Shown one piece after another: positions 22,817 through 40,196 of a stretch of 64,000 nucleotides of DNA (position 1 is the stretch's first letter; every line of letters begins with the position of its first letter). The notes beneath the pieces were generated by a model. It worked only from the letters and a program-made list of their open reading frames with translations, searched no databases and had not been told where the DNA came from. The position numbers and the translations under genes are program-made. This DNA comes from Chaenocephalus aceratus (Eukaryota; Chordata; Actinopteri; Perciformes; Channichthyidae), in assembly GCA_023974075.1 (NCBI GenBank), contig CM043785.1:23811169-23875168 (forward strand). The letters are read 5' to 3'.

Positions 22817-24690
22817 CATGACAGCGTGACAGTGAGTGAGCCAGCATGCACTCCACCAGGATGTACTGTTCAAAGACAGACATGACAGTTGATGTGATTT
22901 AGTACCAGCAAGCTAATTTAAGGCTGTGTATTCCTAGAAGCACGGACAGCAAACTCATTTAAAGGACCTATATAAACAGGCAGTTTACACTGATTAGATG
23001 ATGTGTGGGAATCCAATTTCCCTCTAAAAAGTGTCCTTAGAGGGACACACATTGCAGGCTGGAAAGGCAGCGTGTTTGTTTCAGGCTGAAGGACATTAGA
23101 TTTGGAGTTCCTTAGACCCCAAAGATGTTTACTCGCCGAGACATCCAAGTTTAATCACTGTCACTTCCACAGAGAAACAGCATATGACAAAAAGTCTGTC
23201 TGTGTGGCTATTGGAAAATGTTCAGCACTGACAGGCATCTCGTTCATAGTGGGCCAATCAAGCAAACACCTCAAGTAATAAATATAAAGGATAATAGAAT
23301 ATCCCCGGTACACAGACACATTCGCAAACTTCAACACAACCATCCCTCTTGCCAACAAACAAGGATTCAACAACAATCCTTTATAGACATCACACAATGA
23401 AATGCAGTTGAAGCTTAATCCGAAAATGGTAAAGAAGAAATGACAAAACTAAATTGGAGTGCATTTTGGTGATGTATTTTTGTATATTCATCAGCAGGAA
23501 TATAAACAGCAGCAATAAAACAAAGGTGAAGTCTCTGGTGGAAATATGTTAACATTCAAATGATGGTTTGATGGTTACATTTCTACCTCCTATCAACAGA
23601 GTCTGTTATTTTATTCACCGTCAAGTTCAACAGCTAAATCTGGGATGTTATGATTGAGTCCGAGACCTCTGGGTAAGTTGGTCTTATTTTATCCATCGTA
23701 TTTGCTACAGCAGGATATCAGCAAGGAACAGGCTTGGTAGTGGAATATCCATATGTCCTAGTCTTTTTAGCTTAGTTTGTGCTTCAGGAATAAAGACAGA
23801 ATTGCAACACTTAAAAGGAAAATGAAGCAAAGTTCATGGGAGCTTCTGTATGATGCATCTTCATGTGCCACAGGAAGTTACTACTGTAAATAACATATAT
23901 ATCTGGAAACATACGAGTTTATAGCATTTAAGCAGTTTAAGCAGAATTGTGAAATTGTGTAAAGATGTATATCCAGTGATCTGTATCACCTCAAACATAT
24001 ATGTTTTACTACAGGGCACATGTGGCCGTCCAACAATTCAAGGTTTAGTGTTCAAACTGTTCTCTCACATAGCCACAGAGCCTACCTTCGCAATGTGTAG
24101 TCAATTAATGTCATACAGATATGTTGTGCATGTCATGGCTTCAACACAAAACAGCCTGAATGTGTTGTTACCTATCCAAGTAATAAAAACAACCAGCCAC
24201 ACAGACTTATCAAAAGGATCCCTCAGGGAAGGAGGTAGAAATAAAATAAGTTTGCAAAAGGAAAGTAAGTGGACCACAGTAATGTTTGCCAAGTGCATCC
24301 AAATGTGGCCTAATACGGAACAAAACAAATGCAGTGTCTCCGCAATGCAGCTTTGCCCTTTTCGGCCAGCTGGTAATTGGCCCTGGGCCGGCCCAATTAT
24401 CGTGGGTAATAGTAGCACTGCTTGAATTTTCATGCAAGACCACACTGGGGTTATTTCCATACAGCCACAAGTTATGATGTCATCTCTCAGGCCTATCTGC
24501 TAACATACAACAAGCTTTCCTATGTAGATATGGTCATATATATATATGTGCTAGACTAATACATTTTAAGTCCTGTTGTCATCACCCAGCAATGTTTAAA
24601 GGTAAAAAGCAAAGGACAGTAGCTTTAAAAGACACATACTTAATGAGAGTGTACCTCAGCTCTTTCGGCATGTGTGAAACGGTATGTGTT
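22817..24690. other. intron 1 stretch, no recognised feature
   Basis: No transposon ends or coding exons seen. Overlapping open frames around 23949-24470 on both strands have no recognisable motif or codon pattern and are treated as chance. Confidence 0.5.
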
Positions 24691-24905
24691 AATCAGAATC
24701 AGATCAGAATCAGAAACGGGTTTATTACCAGGTAGGTTCATGTGTACGAGGAATTTGACTCTAGGTGTATACATAAAAAAAAAAATAAAGATTTAAAAAA
24801 GTAAACAGATAGCGAACTATATTAAGAACACTAATACAAATATAGTAAGATAGCAATAAAATAAGCAGTAATTTACATCTTAATAGAATGCAATAAATTA
24901 TAGAA
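24691..24905 (-). mobile_element. AATCAG-tailed non-LTR element fragment
   Basis: Begins with repeats of AATCAG/ATCAGA and continues GGTTTATTACCAGGTAGG and GAGGAATTTGACTC, the reverse complement of a common fish LINE 3' end. Only the last 200 bp are present. The clade is not resolved. Confidence 0.45.
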
Positions 24906-25029
24906 TATAAAAACAGGTGGCGAGATAGGACTCAAAGCAGTGAGTCGTGGGAATGAGTGAACCGACATGTCTCTATTACTTAAGCCAATTCAGGGACGCC
25001 CCTCCCTACACGCAGATCCCGCAGACTGC

Positions 25030-25320
25030 GTGGGGGCCTCATCCCGCGGAGGGGGCCTCATCCCGCGGAGGGGGCCTCATCCCGCGGAGGGGGCCTCATC
25101 CCGCGGAGGGGGCCTCATCCCGCGGAGGGGGCCTCATCTCGCGGAGGGGGCCTCATCTCGCGGAGGGAGCCTCACCTCGCGGAGGGGGCCTCATCCATGG
25201 ATGTATAATAAGAACCCCTCATCTCGCGGAGGGAGCCTCATCTCGCGGAGGGAGCCTCATCTCGCGGAGGGAGCCTCATCTCTCGGAGCGGGCCTCATCT
25301 CGCGGAGGGAGCCTCAACTG
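25030..25320 (+). repeat. 19-bp GC-rich minisatellite
   Basis: About 14 copies of a unit such as GGGGGCCTCATCCCGCGGA, drifting to TCTCGCGGAGGGA variants, interrupted once at about 25197-25218 by a non-repeat insert. Because the unit is 19 bp, three units (57 bp) make a 19-residue period in the translation, which is why frames stay open without being genes. Confidence 0.9.
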
Positions 25321-26406
25321 AGCCGCAAATGTGGCGCAACTATGCGCTTATGCGGCGCAATTAGTGTAGGCACGGCACAGTTCCGCCGCTGTGAGGCTCC
25401 AATAGTAATAAACATAATAACATAATAATTGGTATTTCAAAATAATTTGGACACTTTTCACCTACAGTACTGTGTGTACACAGACCTTTTTAGAACCAGC
25501 TCAGTGTGATAAACATAATAAATCAACATAGTAATGTGATGTATACTTTATTTAATGTCTGCTTATAATTTACTGTGAAAATGATGTTTCAATATAAATT
25601 CAATTATTACAATGATTGTTGATTACCTCTCTGATGATGATGAATAAGATATAGAATGTGTGACTCATTCATTTGCAACACTACATGTGCCATGCTGTGC
25701 GTCATGGAATATATTTTGGTGAAATAGGGAGTCATATTCAACTGATTGTCGATTGTGTGTAATCTATGCCTAACTATGGAAGTGGAATTCAGGAGCATGC
25801 ATTTACACACAATCGTACATTATGTGCACTGCGGATTTATAAGTCTTGTGAAAAGAGTGCATTCATTGTCATGCATTTGATTGGAAGTTTGCCATTTTAA
25901 AGATTTTAATTAACATGATGTGGAAGCTGGGAGCATTCAATACTGCTATTGCACAGTATAAATGTTAAAATTGACTGTTGCTATTAATGGTTAACATCAA
26001 CAATTCAACAATTTTCAAGTGTCCCATAGGTGTTTAAATTAAATTGTAGTTATTCCAGAAAAGTTTGCACAAAATAGCAGTGAGCTCTCAGCACGAGTTC
26101 AGAGATGTTTAGGGATTAGGCTGACAGTCAACAAAAGCATGTAATCATTACAAACAAATAACAGCAAAATAACTACTGGCAGCTGAACAGATACAGCACT
26201 TGTCATGCTACCAACTACAAATGAATATGTCAGGGTTCATTTTGACATGGTAAATATAGCTGGAAACAGATGTAGACAGTGCAATACTGTGACTGTGGAT
26301 CACAGGCAATTCCTGGGTCGGTTCTCTTCCCCTAGGAATTGTTGTGAATTATTGTGCAAGGAAGAAGACACAAACAAACACACCCAGCAATGACCACAGA
26401 CACACG
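25321..26406. other. intron 1 stretch, no recognised feature
   Basis: AT-rich intronic sequence after the minisatellite. Nothing further supported. Confidence 0.5.
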
Positions 26407-26579
26407 GGCTGTTTCTCAATGTCGAGTAAAGCTGCTGCAGAGCCACTATGTCAAGTATACTACGTCATCGAGTGGCGCCGAATGCAGGGCATTTAAACAG
26501 TCCTTCGGCACCACTGAATGACGTAGTATACTTGAAATAGTGGCTCTGCAGCAGCTTTACTCGACATTGAGAAACGGCC
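26407..26579. mobile_element. 173-bp palindromic MITE
   Basis: Almost the whole element is an inverted repeat: the left arm GGCTGTTTCTCAATGTCGAG... pairs with the right arm ending ...GAGAAACGGCC, with arms of about 80 bp meeting near ATTTAAAC. No coding capacity and no certain target duplication. It would fold into one long hairpin if transcribed in the ctnna2 pre-mRNA. Confidence 0.8.
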
Positions 26580-27799
26580 ACAGTCACACCAAAAAAAGGC
26601 AAGATCACAGATGCACTATGGGAACAAATAATAAAAAATGGCTGAGCAGACAAGAATATATTTGGACATGGCTCTCATGCGGATGTGTGATCATCTAGAA
26701 AATCTTATCCACACGGATTGGCTTGTATTTCCATTAGCAACATGTTGACAAATGTATCTAAGTACTTCAGTTATGTGTTGAACTTACTAAAGCACCCTGA
26801 TGCTGCACACCATTCTTCAAAAATATCATGCAGAGGGAGCTGAGCTGGGTCCACTTAGGTTGTGGCACCAGGTTGTTGTCAGGCCACGGTTTCCCGTCTC
26901 CAACCCAACCATTTCAAACTTTGTTATTTCTCACACTTTCATTAGCAGTGACACATTTGCTAGAAATAATCGATTTATCCCCAGCTTTTAAATCTTGCTC
27001 AAAAACGTGAGATGTAATACTGCATCTCAGGTATGGAAGGTTGCTGCTGATTTTGAAAGCAAATAATCAAGTTGGAAACCGTTAACAGGTCATACATAAG
27101 TGATTATTCTGCGGCAGTGGTGAGGCTAACCTTTCCTTCAGGCTCTAGGAGTTGTTGTGCCTTTCCTTCCCAATTTATTGCTGATCAATAGTATTAAATG
27201 CCATGCAGCCTTTCCTCTTCAGAGCACTGGCCATTGGACTGTCCACTCAGTAGTAAATCCCCATGGCTCTGTGTAGCCATTCAATTTTCCGCCTTCAGCC
27301 TCTGAGACTCGCATCCAACAAATGAGTGATGCACTTTAACTGCTGAACATTAGGTAAAGGAAAGCACATGTGTATGTGTGTGCACTTGTAGCCAATTGCA
27401 CACATGCATCACCGTGCACACCCGTACACAGCTTCTGAGAGATGATGTTAACCCATGGCACTCTCCCACAGTCACTGATGCACATACAGTAAACTTCCCT
27501 GTGAAATAATTGATGAGGCCGTTTATGCCCATGTGTAAAGGGCATGATGTGTGCAAAAGCTCTGGGGACAAAAGCAAGACAAGGTCCTCTTCATTTTCCC
27601 AAGTGGATGAATCAATCACCTAGCTGTGAGAAAGACAATATAAAAATCAGTTTGCATCAGTTGGGCGCTTTAATGGCTTCAGGCCATGTTACACACAGAG
27701 TAGAAACAATACACACTACTACTGTATAGTCAAGATGAATATATTCAAATGCAGAAATATTCACACGCAAGGAAAACAACTAATGCGATGTATATATAC
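26580..27799. other. intron 1 stretch, no recognised feature
   Basis: No gene or transposon recognised before the hAT copy at 27800. Confidence 0.5.
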
Positions 27800-28820
27800 T
27801 AGGGCTGTCAAACGATTAAAAATTTTAATCAGATTAATCACAGCTTAAAAATTAATTAATCATGATTAATCACCATTCGAACTATGTCCAAAATATGCCA
27901 TTTATTTATGTATATTGTTGTGGGAATGGAAAGATAAATGATATTATAACATTTTTCTGCATGTCAAAATGAAAGACAACCCACACACCTATCAATCATC
28001 AAACCGTGGGGTCTTAATTCATTACGTGTTGATTTCTATCAACGGGGGAGTACTTCAGGAAAGTCGACAGGGGGGGGGGGGGGGGGCTAGTGGAGTACTT
28101 CGTGACCACAGAGTGTGAACGTTGTGATCAGCTGTTTTAGCGCAGTTCTCCAGTGATGGGGGGAGTCTCCCTCCGCAGCCGGTTGGCGTACTTTTAGCAC
28201 AGTTCCGTTGTACAGACCGACGTTAACAGCAGCCTGTCTGTGCTCACGGAGACCGACTCTGTCGTCCGGTGATCTAACCGCCTTCTGGAAAAGCTTCACA
28301 AGTACGTCGGTACGCAAATGCGCTTTGTGACACAAGTGACGGTACGCATTTCAGATTACGCACATAACCTGCGTACCAGTTATGTGCACCCCTGTACCAG
28401 AGCCATATTATTACTATTATATGGCTCTGCCCTGTACTACAGCAAGAGTATTCTCCGTCGGGACTTCCTGCAACAACACCACGCCGTTATCAAAGATGTT
28501 CTATTGAGAAGACGATCACTAAGTGACAAAAGTTTTCAAAACCGTGGCTACTGAAATCAATCTTACTAACTGCTGTCTGTGCAATTTACTCCGCGCGAGT
28601 TGGCAGACTTTATTTTGCTTACTTTAACATCATTTTTCATGGTGGGGCTAAGCCATTTCTTGGTATGGGTGTAGCCTACCCCAGCCATACCCTGGCGCTG
28701 CCACTGGTGGCACGTATGGGGCGGGCCATTCTGCACATGCGTTAAATGCGTTAAATATTTTAACGCAATTAATTCAAAAAATTAATTACCGCCGTTAACG
28801 CGATAATTTTGACAGCACTA
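27800..28820 (+). mobile_element. non-autonomous hAT element, copy A
   Basis: Ends TAGGGCTGTCAAACG and the complement of TAGTGCTGTCAAAATT, flanked by a perfect 8-bp duplication ATATATAC at 27792-27799 and 28821-28828. It contains a 16-base G run at about 28071-28086. Two open frames (28087-28335 minus, 28318-28554 plus) recur in the other copies but resemble no known protein. It is nearly identical to copy B (35742-36770) in inverted orientation. Confidence 0.88.
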
Positions 28821-28828
28821 ATATATAC

Positions 28829-34880
<6,052 letters not shown>

Positions 34881-35594
34881 CAGGTGCCAACCAATGCAAT
34901 GAGCCAAACCTTGGGCTTGGATGATACACAAAAACAAAGGCGGCTAAAGCATCCACTCCTGACAGCCAACTCTGCCCCTCAGGTGTCCGGCTACACCACT
35001 ACAATTTCCGTCAATATGCCAAGGAATCATAGCTCGCAACCTAATGACCAAGAAACCACATTTTAAAAATACTGTTTTGCCGTGTCTCCCAAACACAACT
35101 AATCAATGATTTATGTGAATTTAGACAAGCAACAACACAAACTGTTTCTACTGTACGCATGTCGTGTTAATTAACTATATCCGTCAAGATAAAGCTTTTT
35201 TATCCTCAAAGTTTGTTAATAAGTGTTCACTTTCACTCATGTGACAATGGAAGAGGAACCAACCACAGTGTCTGCTGGACCAGACGGTGTTGTGCATGTA
35301 GCACATTTTGAGTTATGGCTGTGTGATGACCTCTAGAGTATCAAGAGCAAGTATGGAAGAAAGAAGCTTCTTCTCTGGTGTAGCATCACAAAGAGGCAGA
35401 ATGTCAATGACCTAACATCCCGTAGGTTGGCATCTTACCAAAGAGGCAGCATTAGGGGGAAGAGATCAGAAAGTGTTTGCTCATATCACTTTCAAACCCA
35501 GACCGACTTTGAGAGCAGGAATGCAAAAAAAAAAGCGTATTGCATGCTTTGCTTAAATAATATAGGTAGAATGGTAAATATATATTGGATAGAT

Positions 35595-36990
35595 CAGTGG
35601 TGGAAGAAATACTCTTTGATTGAATTAAGTCAACTATCAATACCAAAAATATTCCTTTAAAAGTAAAAGTCCAGCATTTAAAAACCACACATAAGTAAAA
35701 GTGATTTAAATATGTTACTATAACTTTTAATATATTTTAATTAGTGCTGTCAAAATTATCGCGTTAACGGCGGTAATTAATTTTTTGAATTAATTGCGTT
35801 AAAATATTTAACGCATTTAACGCATGTGCAGAATGGCCCGCCCCATACGTGCCACCAGTGGCAGCGCCAGGGTATGGCTGGGGTAAGCTACACCCATACC
35901 AAGAAATGGCTTAGCCCCACCATGAAAAATGATGTTAAAGTAAGCAAAATAAAGTCTGCCAACTCGCGCGGAGTAAATTGCACAGACAGCAGTTAGTAAG
36001 ATTGATTTCAGTAGCCACGGTTTTGAAAACTTTTGTCACTTAGTGATCGTCTTCTCAATAGAACATCTTTGATAACGGCGTGGTGTTGTTGCAGGAAGTC
36101 CCGACGGAGAATACTCTTGCTGTAGTACAGGGCAGAGCCATATAATAGTAATAATATGGCTCTGGTACAGGGGTGCACATAACTGGTACGCAGGTTATGT
36201 GCGTAATCTGAAATGCGTACCGTCACTTGTGTCACAAAGCGCATTTGCGTACCGACGTACTTGTGAAGCTTTTCCAGAAGGCGGTTAGATCACCGGACGA
36301 CAGAGTCGGTCTCCGTGAGCACAGACAGGCTGCTGTTAACGTCGGTCTGTACAACGGAACTGTGCTAAAAGTACGCCAACCGGCTGCGGAGGGAGACTCC
36401 CCCCATCACTGGAGAACTGCGCTAAAACAGCTGATCACAACGTTCACACTCTGTGGTCACGAAGTACTCCACTAGCGCCCCCCCCCCCCCCCCCTCTCTC
36501 TGTCGACTTTCCTGAAGTACTCCCCCATTGATAGAAATCAACACGTAATGAATTAAGACCCCACGGTTTGATGATTGATTGGTGTGTGGGTTGTCTTTCA
36601 TTTTGACATGCAGAAAAATGTTATAATATCATTTATCTTTCCATTCCCACAACAATATACATAAATAAATGGCATATTTTGGACATAGTTCGAATGGTGA
36701 TTAATCATGATTAATTAATTTTTAAGCTGTGATTAATCTGATTAAAAATTGTAATCGTTTGACAGCCCTAATTTTAATGTGTTTAAGTATCAAAAGGAAA
36801 GGTACTAATTTTGCAGAAAAATTGCCCCTATGATTTATCATTATTTGGCAAATGTGTAACATTTGTCTGTAGCTGGTAAGGATGGATGTTTAACTGCTTT
36901 AGATACAGTGGTGGTTTCCATCGTAGGGATCAGGTCCCCTGTCAAAGCGACACAATATATTTCTGAGGGGTTGTTAGATTATTAATGGGG
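35595..36990 (+). mobile_element. old hAT MITE interrupted by hAT copy B
   Basis: 35595 begins CAGTGGTGGAAGAAATAC and continues with AAAAGTAAAAGTCCAGCATT, the start of a very common fish MITE. After copy B the sequence resumes at about 36779 with TAAGTATCAAAAGGAAAGGT and TTTTGCAGAAAAATTGCCCC, the downstream part of the same consensus. The right terminus near 36985 (TTTTTCCACCA) is uncertain. Copy B must therefore be younger. Confidence 0.5.
35742..36770 (-). mobile_element. non-autonomous hAT element, copy B
   Basis: Same family as copy A, inverted, with ends TAGTGCTGTCAAA and TTTGACAGCCCTA and a perfect 8-bp duplication ATTTTAAT at 35734-35741 and 36771-36778. The two internal open frames translate identically to those in copy A, so the copies are recent or have been homogenised. 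It contains a C run matching the G run of copy A. Confidence 0.9.
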
Positions 36991-37812
36991 TACAATCACT
37001 TTTTCCACCAAAATTGTATCAGTATTTATTTATTTTTTTAAAGACTATTCATTTAATAGGAACTGAGTCTATTACTGTGCAGTTTTAATTCAAAGCTACA
37101 TATTGGTTTACTGAATTAAATCTTATAGAAAAGAAGAAAGTATAGGCAACTCCTCTAGCTGTGTGTGCGTGTGCGTGTGCGTGTGCGTGAACGGGAGAGA
37201 GTGAGACAACGGAGAAGAGAGGTGTCTTCTCTCTGATGAAATACTGTCTGGCAGTTCACCATAAATGATGAAGCCTCTCTACACCTCTCACCCTGGAAAC
37301 TATGGTTGGGGAGCTTTTTACCTCATTAGCAGCTCGTGCTGTGAAAGGGTTACAGGAGAAAATCTACCTGACGAGACACTGATGTGAGTTTTGGGATCAG
37401 CAAACTTATATTTACCAGATATATGATCTACTGCATCGGAAGGACCAGCACAAAGACTCATTAAGTGGCAAGGCTAATTCTTTTTCACTGCTCTCTTCCA
37501 GTAGACTCAGAAGTAATATTTGCCTCTGCTGAAGTCCCATTAGTCTCTTTTGAAAAGTAATTTAACATTCAAGTTTAATATGCAATGATGTGCAGTTTGT
37601 GCACATATATCTTTGATGATGCATGGCGTGATACAAAGGGATCATTTATTTAATAGCTTATAGATTTTACAGAAATTTAGTTTTTTAGCTGTTTGGATAC
37701 AATGTGCATAACTGTCTCAGAATATGAATGTGTGTACAATGCCATTTAATTCTCTCTGTATCGTTTTCCAGGGTATTCACTGAGGAGATGTTCTGTTTAT
37801 TTCAGACAAATA
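36991..37812. other. intron 1 stretch, no recognised feature
   Basis: Contains a short GTGTGC-type repeat around 37163-37190. Nothing else recognised before the solo LTR. Confidence 0.5.
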
Positions 37813-37817
37813 CTTGT

Positions 37818-38143
37818 TGTTACGTCCCCACTAGGGATGAGGACATGCAACACACACCAGTTGGAATAATTATAAATGCGAGAGGCGTCCGTCCCACATC
37901 ACAGAGCCTCCAGAGTGATGATTGTCCCCAGGCTTTGAAGTCATCTCCAGCAGGTGCACGCCGGCTGTGCGCGCTTGCTGTGCGCTGCGATTGGAGTGCG
38001 TCAGGCCCGGCGTGCTCCAATCACAATCCTCCGGGGCCGGACCAGGAGATGGCAGCCAATGACGTCAGGGCAATCGCACTGCTCATTTACATACAACATA
38101 GATTAACACAATAAAGACGACCCGGAAGGCAGCAGCCGTAACA
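37818..38143 (+). mobile_element. solo LTR with 5-bp target duplication
   Basis: A 326-bp unit starting TGTTACGTCC and ending GCCGTAACA, flanked by a perfect 5-bp duplication CTTGT (37813-37817 and 38144-38148). A TATAAA-like box lies near 37871 and AATAAA near 38110, in the order expected of an LTR on the plus strand. No internal region remains, so this is an LTR-LTR recombination product, probably of a Ty3/gypsy-like element. Confidence 0.82.
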
Positions 38144-39697
38144 CTTGTATTCTCAGATGTTGGCATTACAATCAACTGTCTAGACAGAATAGTCTAGTAA
38201 GTAATATGCACATTTTTTTTTTACCTATCAGGACATAGTTTTCAAATAAATAAGTGACCCGTTATCCCTAGAAGCCAACAATAGAATATTGCAATGTTTA
38301 ATATATATATATTAGGGCTGTCAAACAATTAACATTTTTAATCAGATTAATCTCAGCTTAAAAATGTATTAATCATGATTAATCACCATTCGAACTATGT
38401 CCAAAATATGCCATTTATTTATGTATATTGTTGTGGGAATGGAAAGATAAATGAAAGAAGGCGGATATATCAATTTAACATACAGTATCTATGTTTATTA
38501 TAACATTTTTCTGCATGTAAAAATGAAAGACAACCCACACACCAATCAATCATCAAACCGTGGGGTCTTAATTCATTACGTGTTGATTTCTATCAATGGG
38601 GGAGTACTTCAGGAAAGTCGACAGAGAGAGGGGGGGGGGGGGGCTAGTGGAGTACTTCGTGACCACAGAGTGTGAACGTTGTGATCAGCTCCAGCGAAGG
38701 GGGGAGTCTCCCTCCGCAGCCGGTTGTCGTAGTTTTGGCACAGTTCCGTTGTACAGACCGACGTTAACAGCAGCCCTGTATGTGCACACAGAGACCGACT
38801 CTGTCGTCCGGTGATCTAACCGCCTTCTGGAAAAGCTTCACAAGTACGTCGGTACGCAAATGCGCTTTGTGACACAAGTGACGGTACGCATTTCAGATTA
38901 CGCACATAACCTGCGTACCAGTTATGTGCACCCCTGTACCAGAGCCATATTATTACTATTATATGGCTCTGCCCTGTACTACAGCAAAAGTATTCTGCGT
39001 CGGGACTTCCTGCAACAACACCACGCCGTTATCAAAGATGTTCGATTGAGAAGACGATCACTACGTGACAAAAGTTTTCAAAACCGTGGCGACTGAAATC
39101 AATCTTACTAACTGCTGTCTGTGCAATTTACTCCGCGCGAGTTGGCAGACTTTATTTTGCTTACTTTAACATCATTTTTCATGGTGGGGCTAATAGGCCG
39201 CAAGGTGAACCTCGAAAAGTCCTCTAGAAAAGAAATCCCGCTCCACAGAAGTGGAACTACACAATCTTTAGTTCATAAAAAAAGAACGAGTCATGCTTAT
39301 CCACCAAAAAAAAGTTTGTCGCTAAAATTCCTGCCAATTCATCTAGGCACGTAATTATTGGCTGAACTCGTCCCTCCAAAGCGTAATAATATCTTGGTCC
39401 AAAGTAGTGCCACGGTTCGTCAAGTGATCGTGCTACACCAATTGGGTAGCTGCATATTGTCAACAGAAGTGAAAGATGGCCGCCTACATGGTTGCGCTAA
39501 ACCAGACCAAATGGATTCTAAACAGTGCTGTATGCTTGTTTTATGTCATGTTTTGTCATATGTCTTAATACATCACTAAGTCTGAGGTATTTGCGTTATA
39601 TACGTGGTATTTGTGAGAGGTTTTACTATCTGGGAACAGAGTTGACCATCGAATCAACATTGACTAGCAGCATTTATCAGCCAACTCCAGCTACAAA

Positions 39698-39741
39698 CAA
39701 TTTCCCCACGGGAATTAATAAAGTATATCAAACTCAAATTT
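39698..39741 (+). mobile_element. SINE 3' tail fragment
   Basis: CAATTTCCCCACGGGAATTA followed by ATAAAG, the same tail as the SINE at 10946-11176. No head is recognisable upstream, so only the 3' end is claimed. Confidence 0.4.
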
Positions 39742-39959
39742 AACAAACTATCATTCCTGGACTACAATGTTCGCATCGCTAGATTCATTGGCTGAGCTCG
39801 TGAATTATTCCATTAGACTGAGGACTTTTTGTCTGTCTGTTGTTACCCTGTACACGTTAAATGCACTCTTAAAATGACTTGATTTCATACATAGCTGCGT
39901 CCAAGAAGAAGATTAACTTGTTACGTCAAGTAATTTAGATCAATAAAAAGCAGTACTTC

Positions 39960-40183
39960 CAGGCTGAAGACTTTTCTTTTTGTCGCTGCTTTTAATTGAA
40001 CTATTCATATCTTAGACTGCACTGTAACTTTTATCCATGTATTTTTTCTTTTAATGTTTATTTTATTAGCTTTTCTTTTTAATGACTGATTTTAGATGCC
40101 ATTTTCTTAATGTCTTTCATTTTTTGTAAAGCACTTTGAATTGCCTTGTGTTGAAAAGTGCTATATAAATAAACTTGCCTTGC
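39960..40183 (+). mobile_element. LINE 3' end (L2/Rex-like)
   Basis: Ends with TTGTAAAGCACTTTGAATTG and TGCTATATAAATAAACTTGC then CCTTGC repeats, one of the most common fish LINE 3' ends. It is 5'-truncated and has no coding part. It lies in the insertion that broke hAT copy C, just outside the palindromic element. Confidence 0.65.
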
Positions 40184-40196
40184 TTATACCAATGTC

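Noticed and set aside
23949..24477. Open frames of up to 158 codons on both strands
   Set aside because: No recognisable motif, no splice context, and overlapping frames on both strands. Treated as chance.
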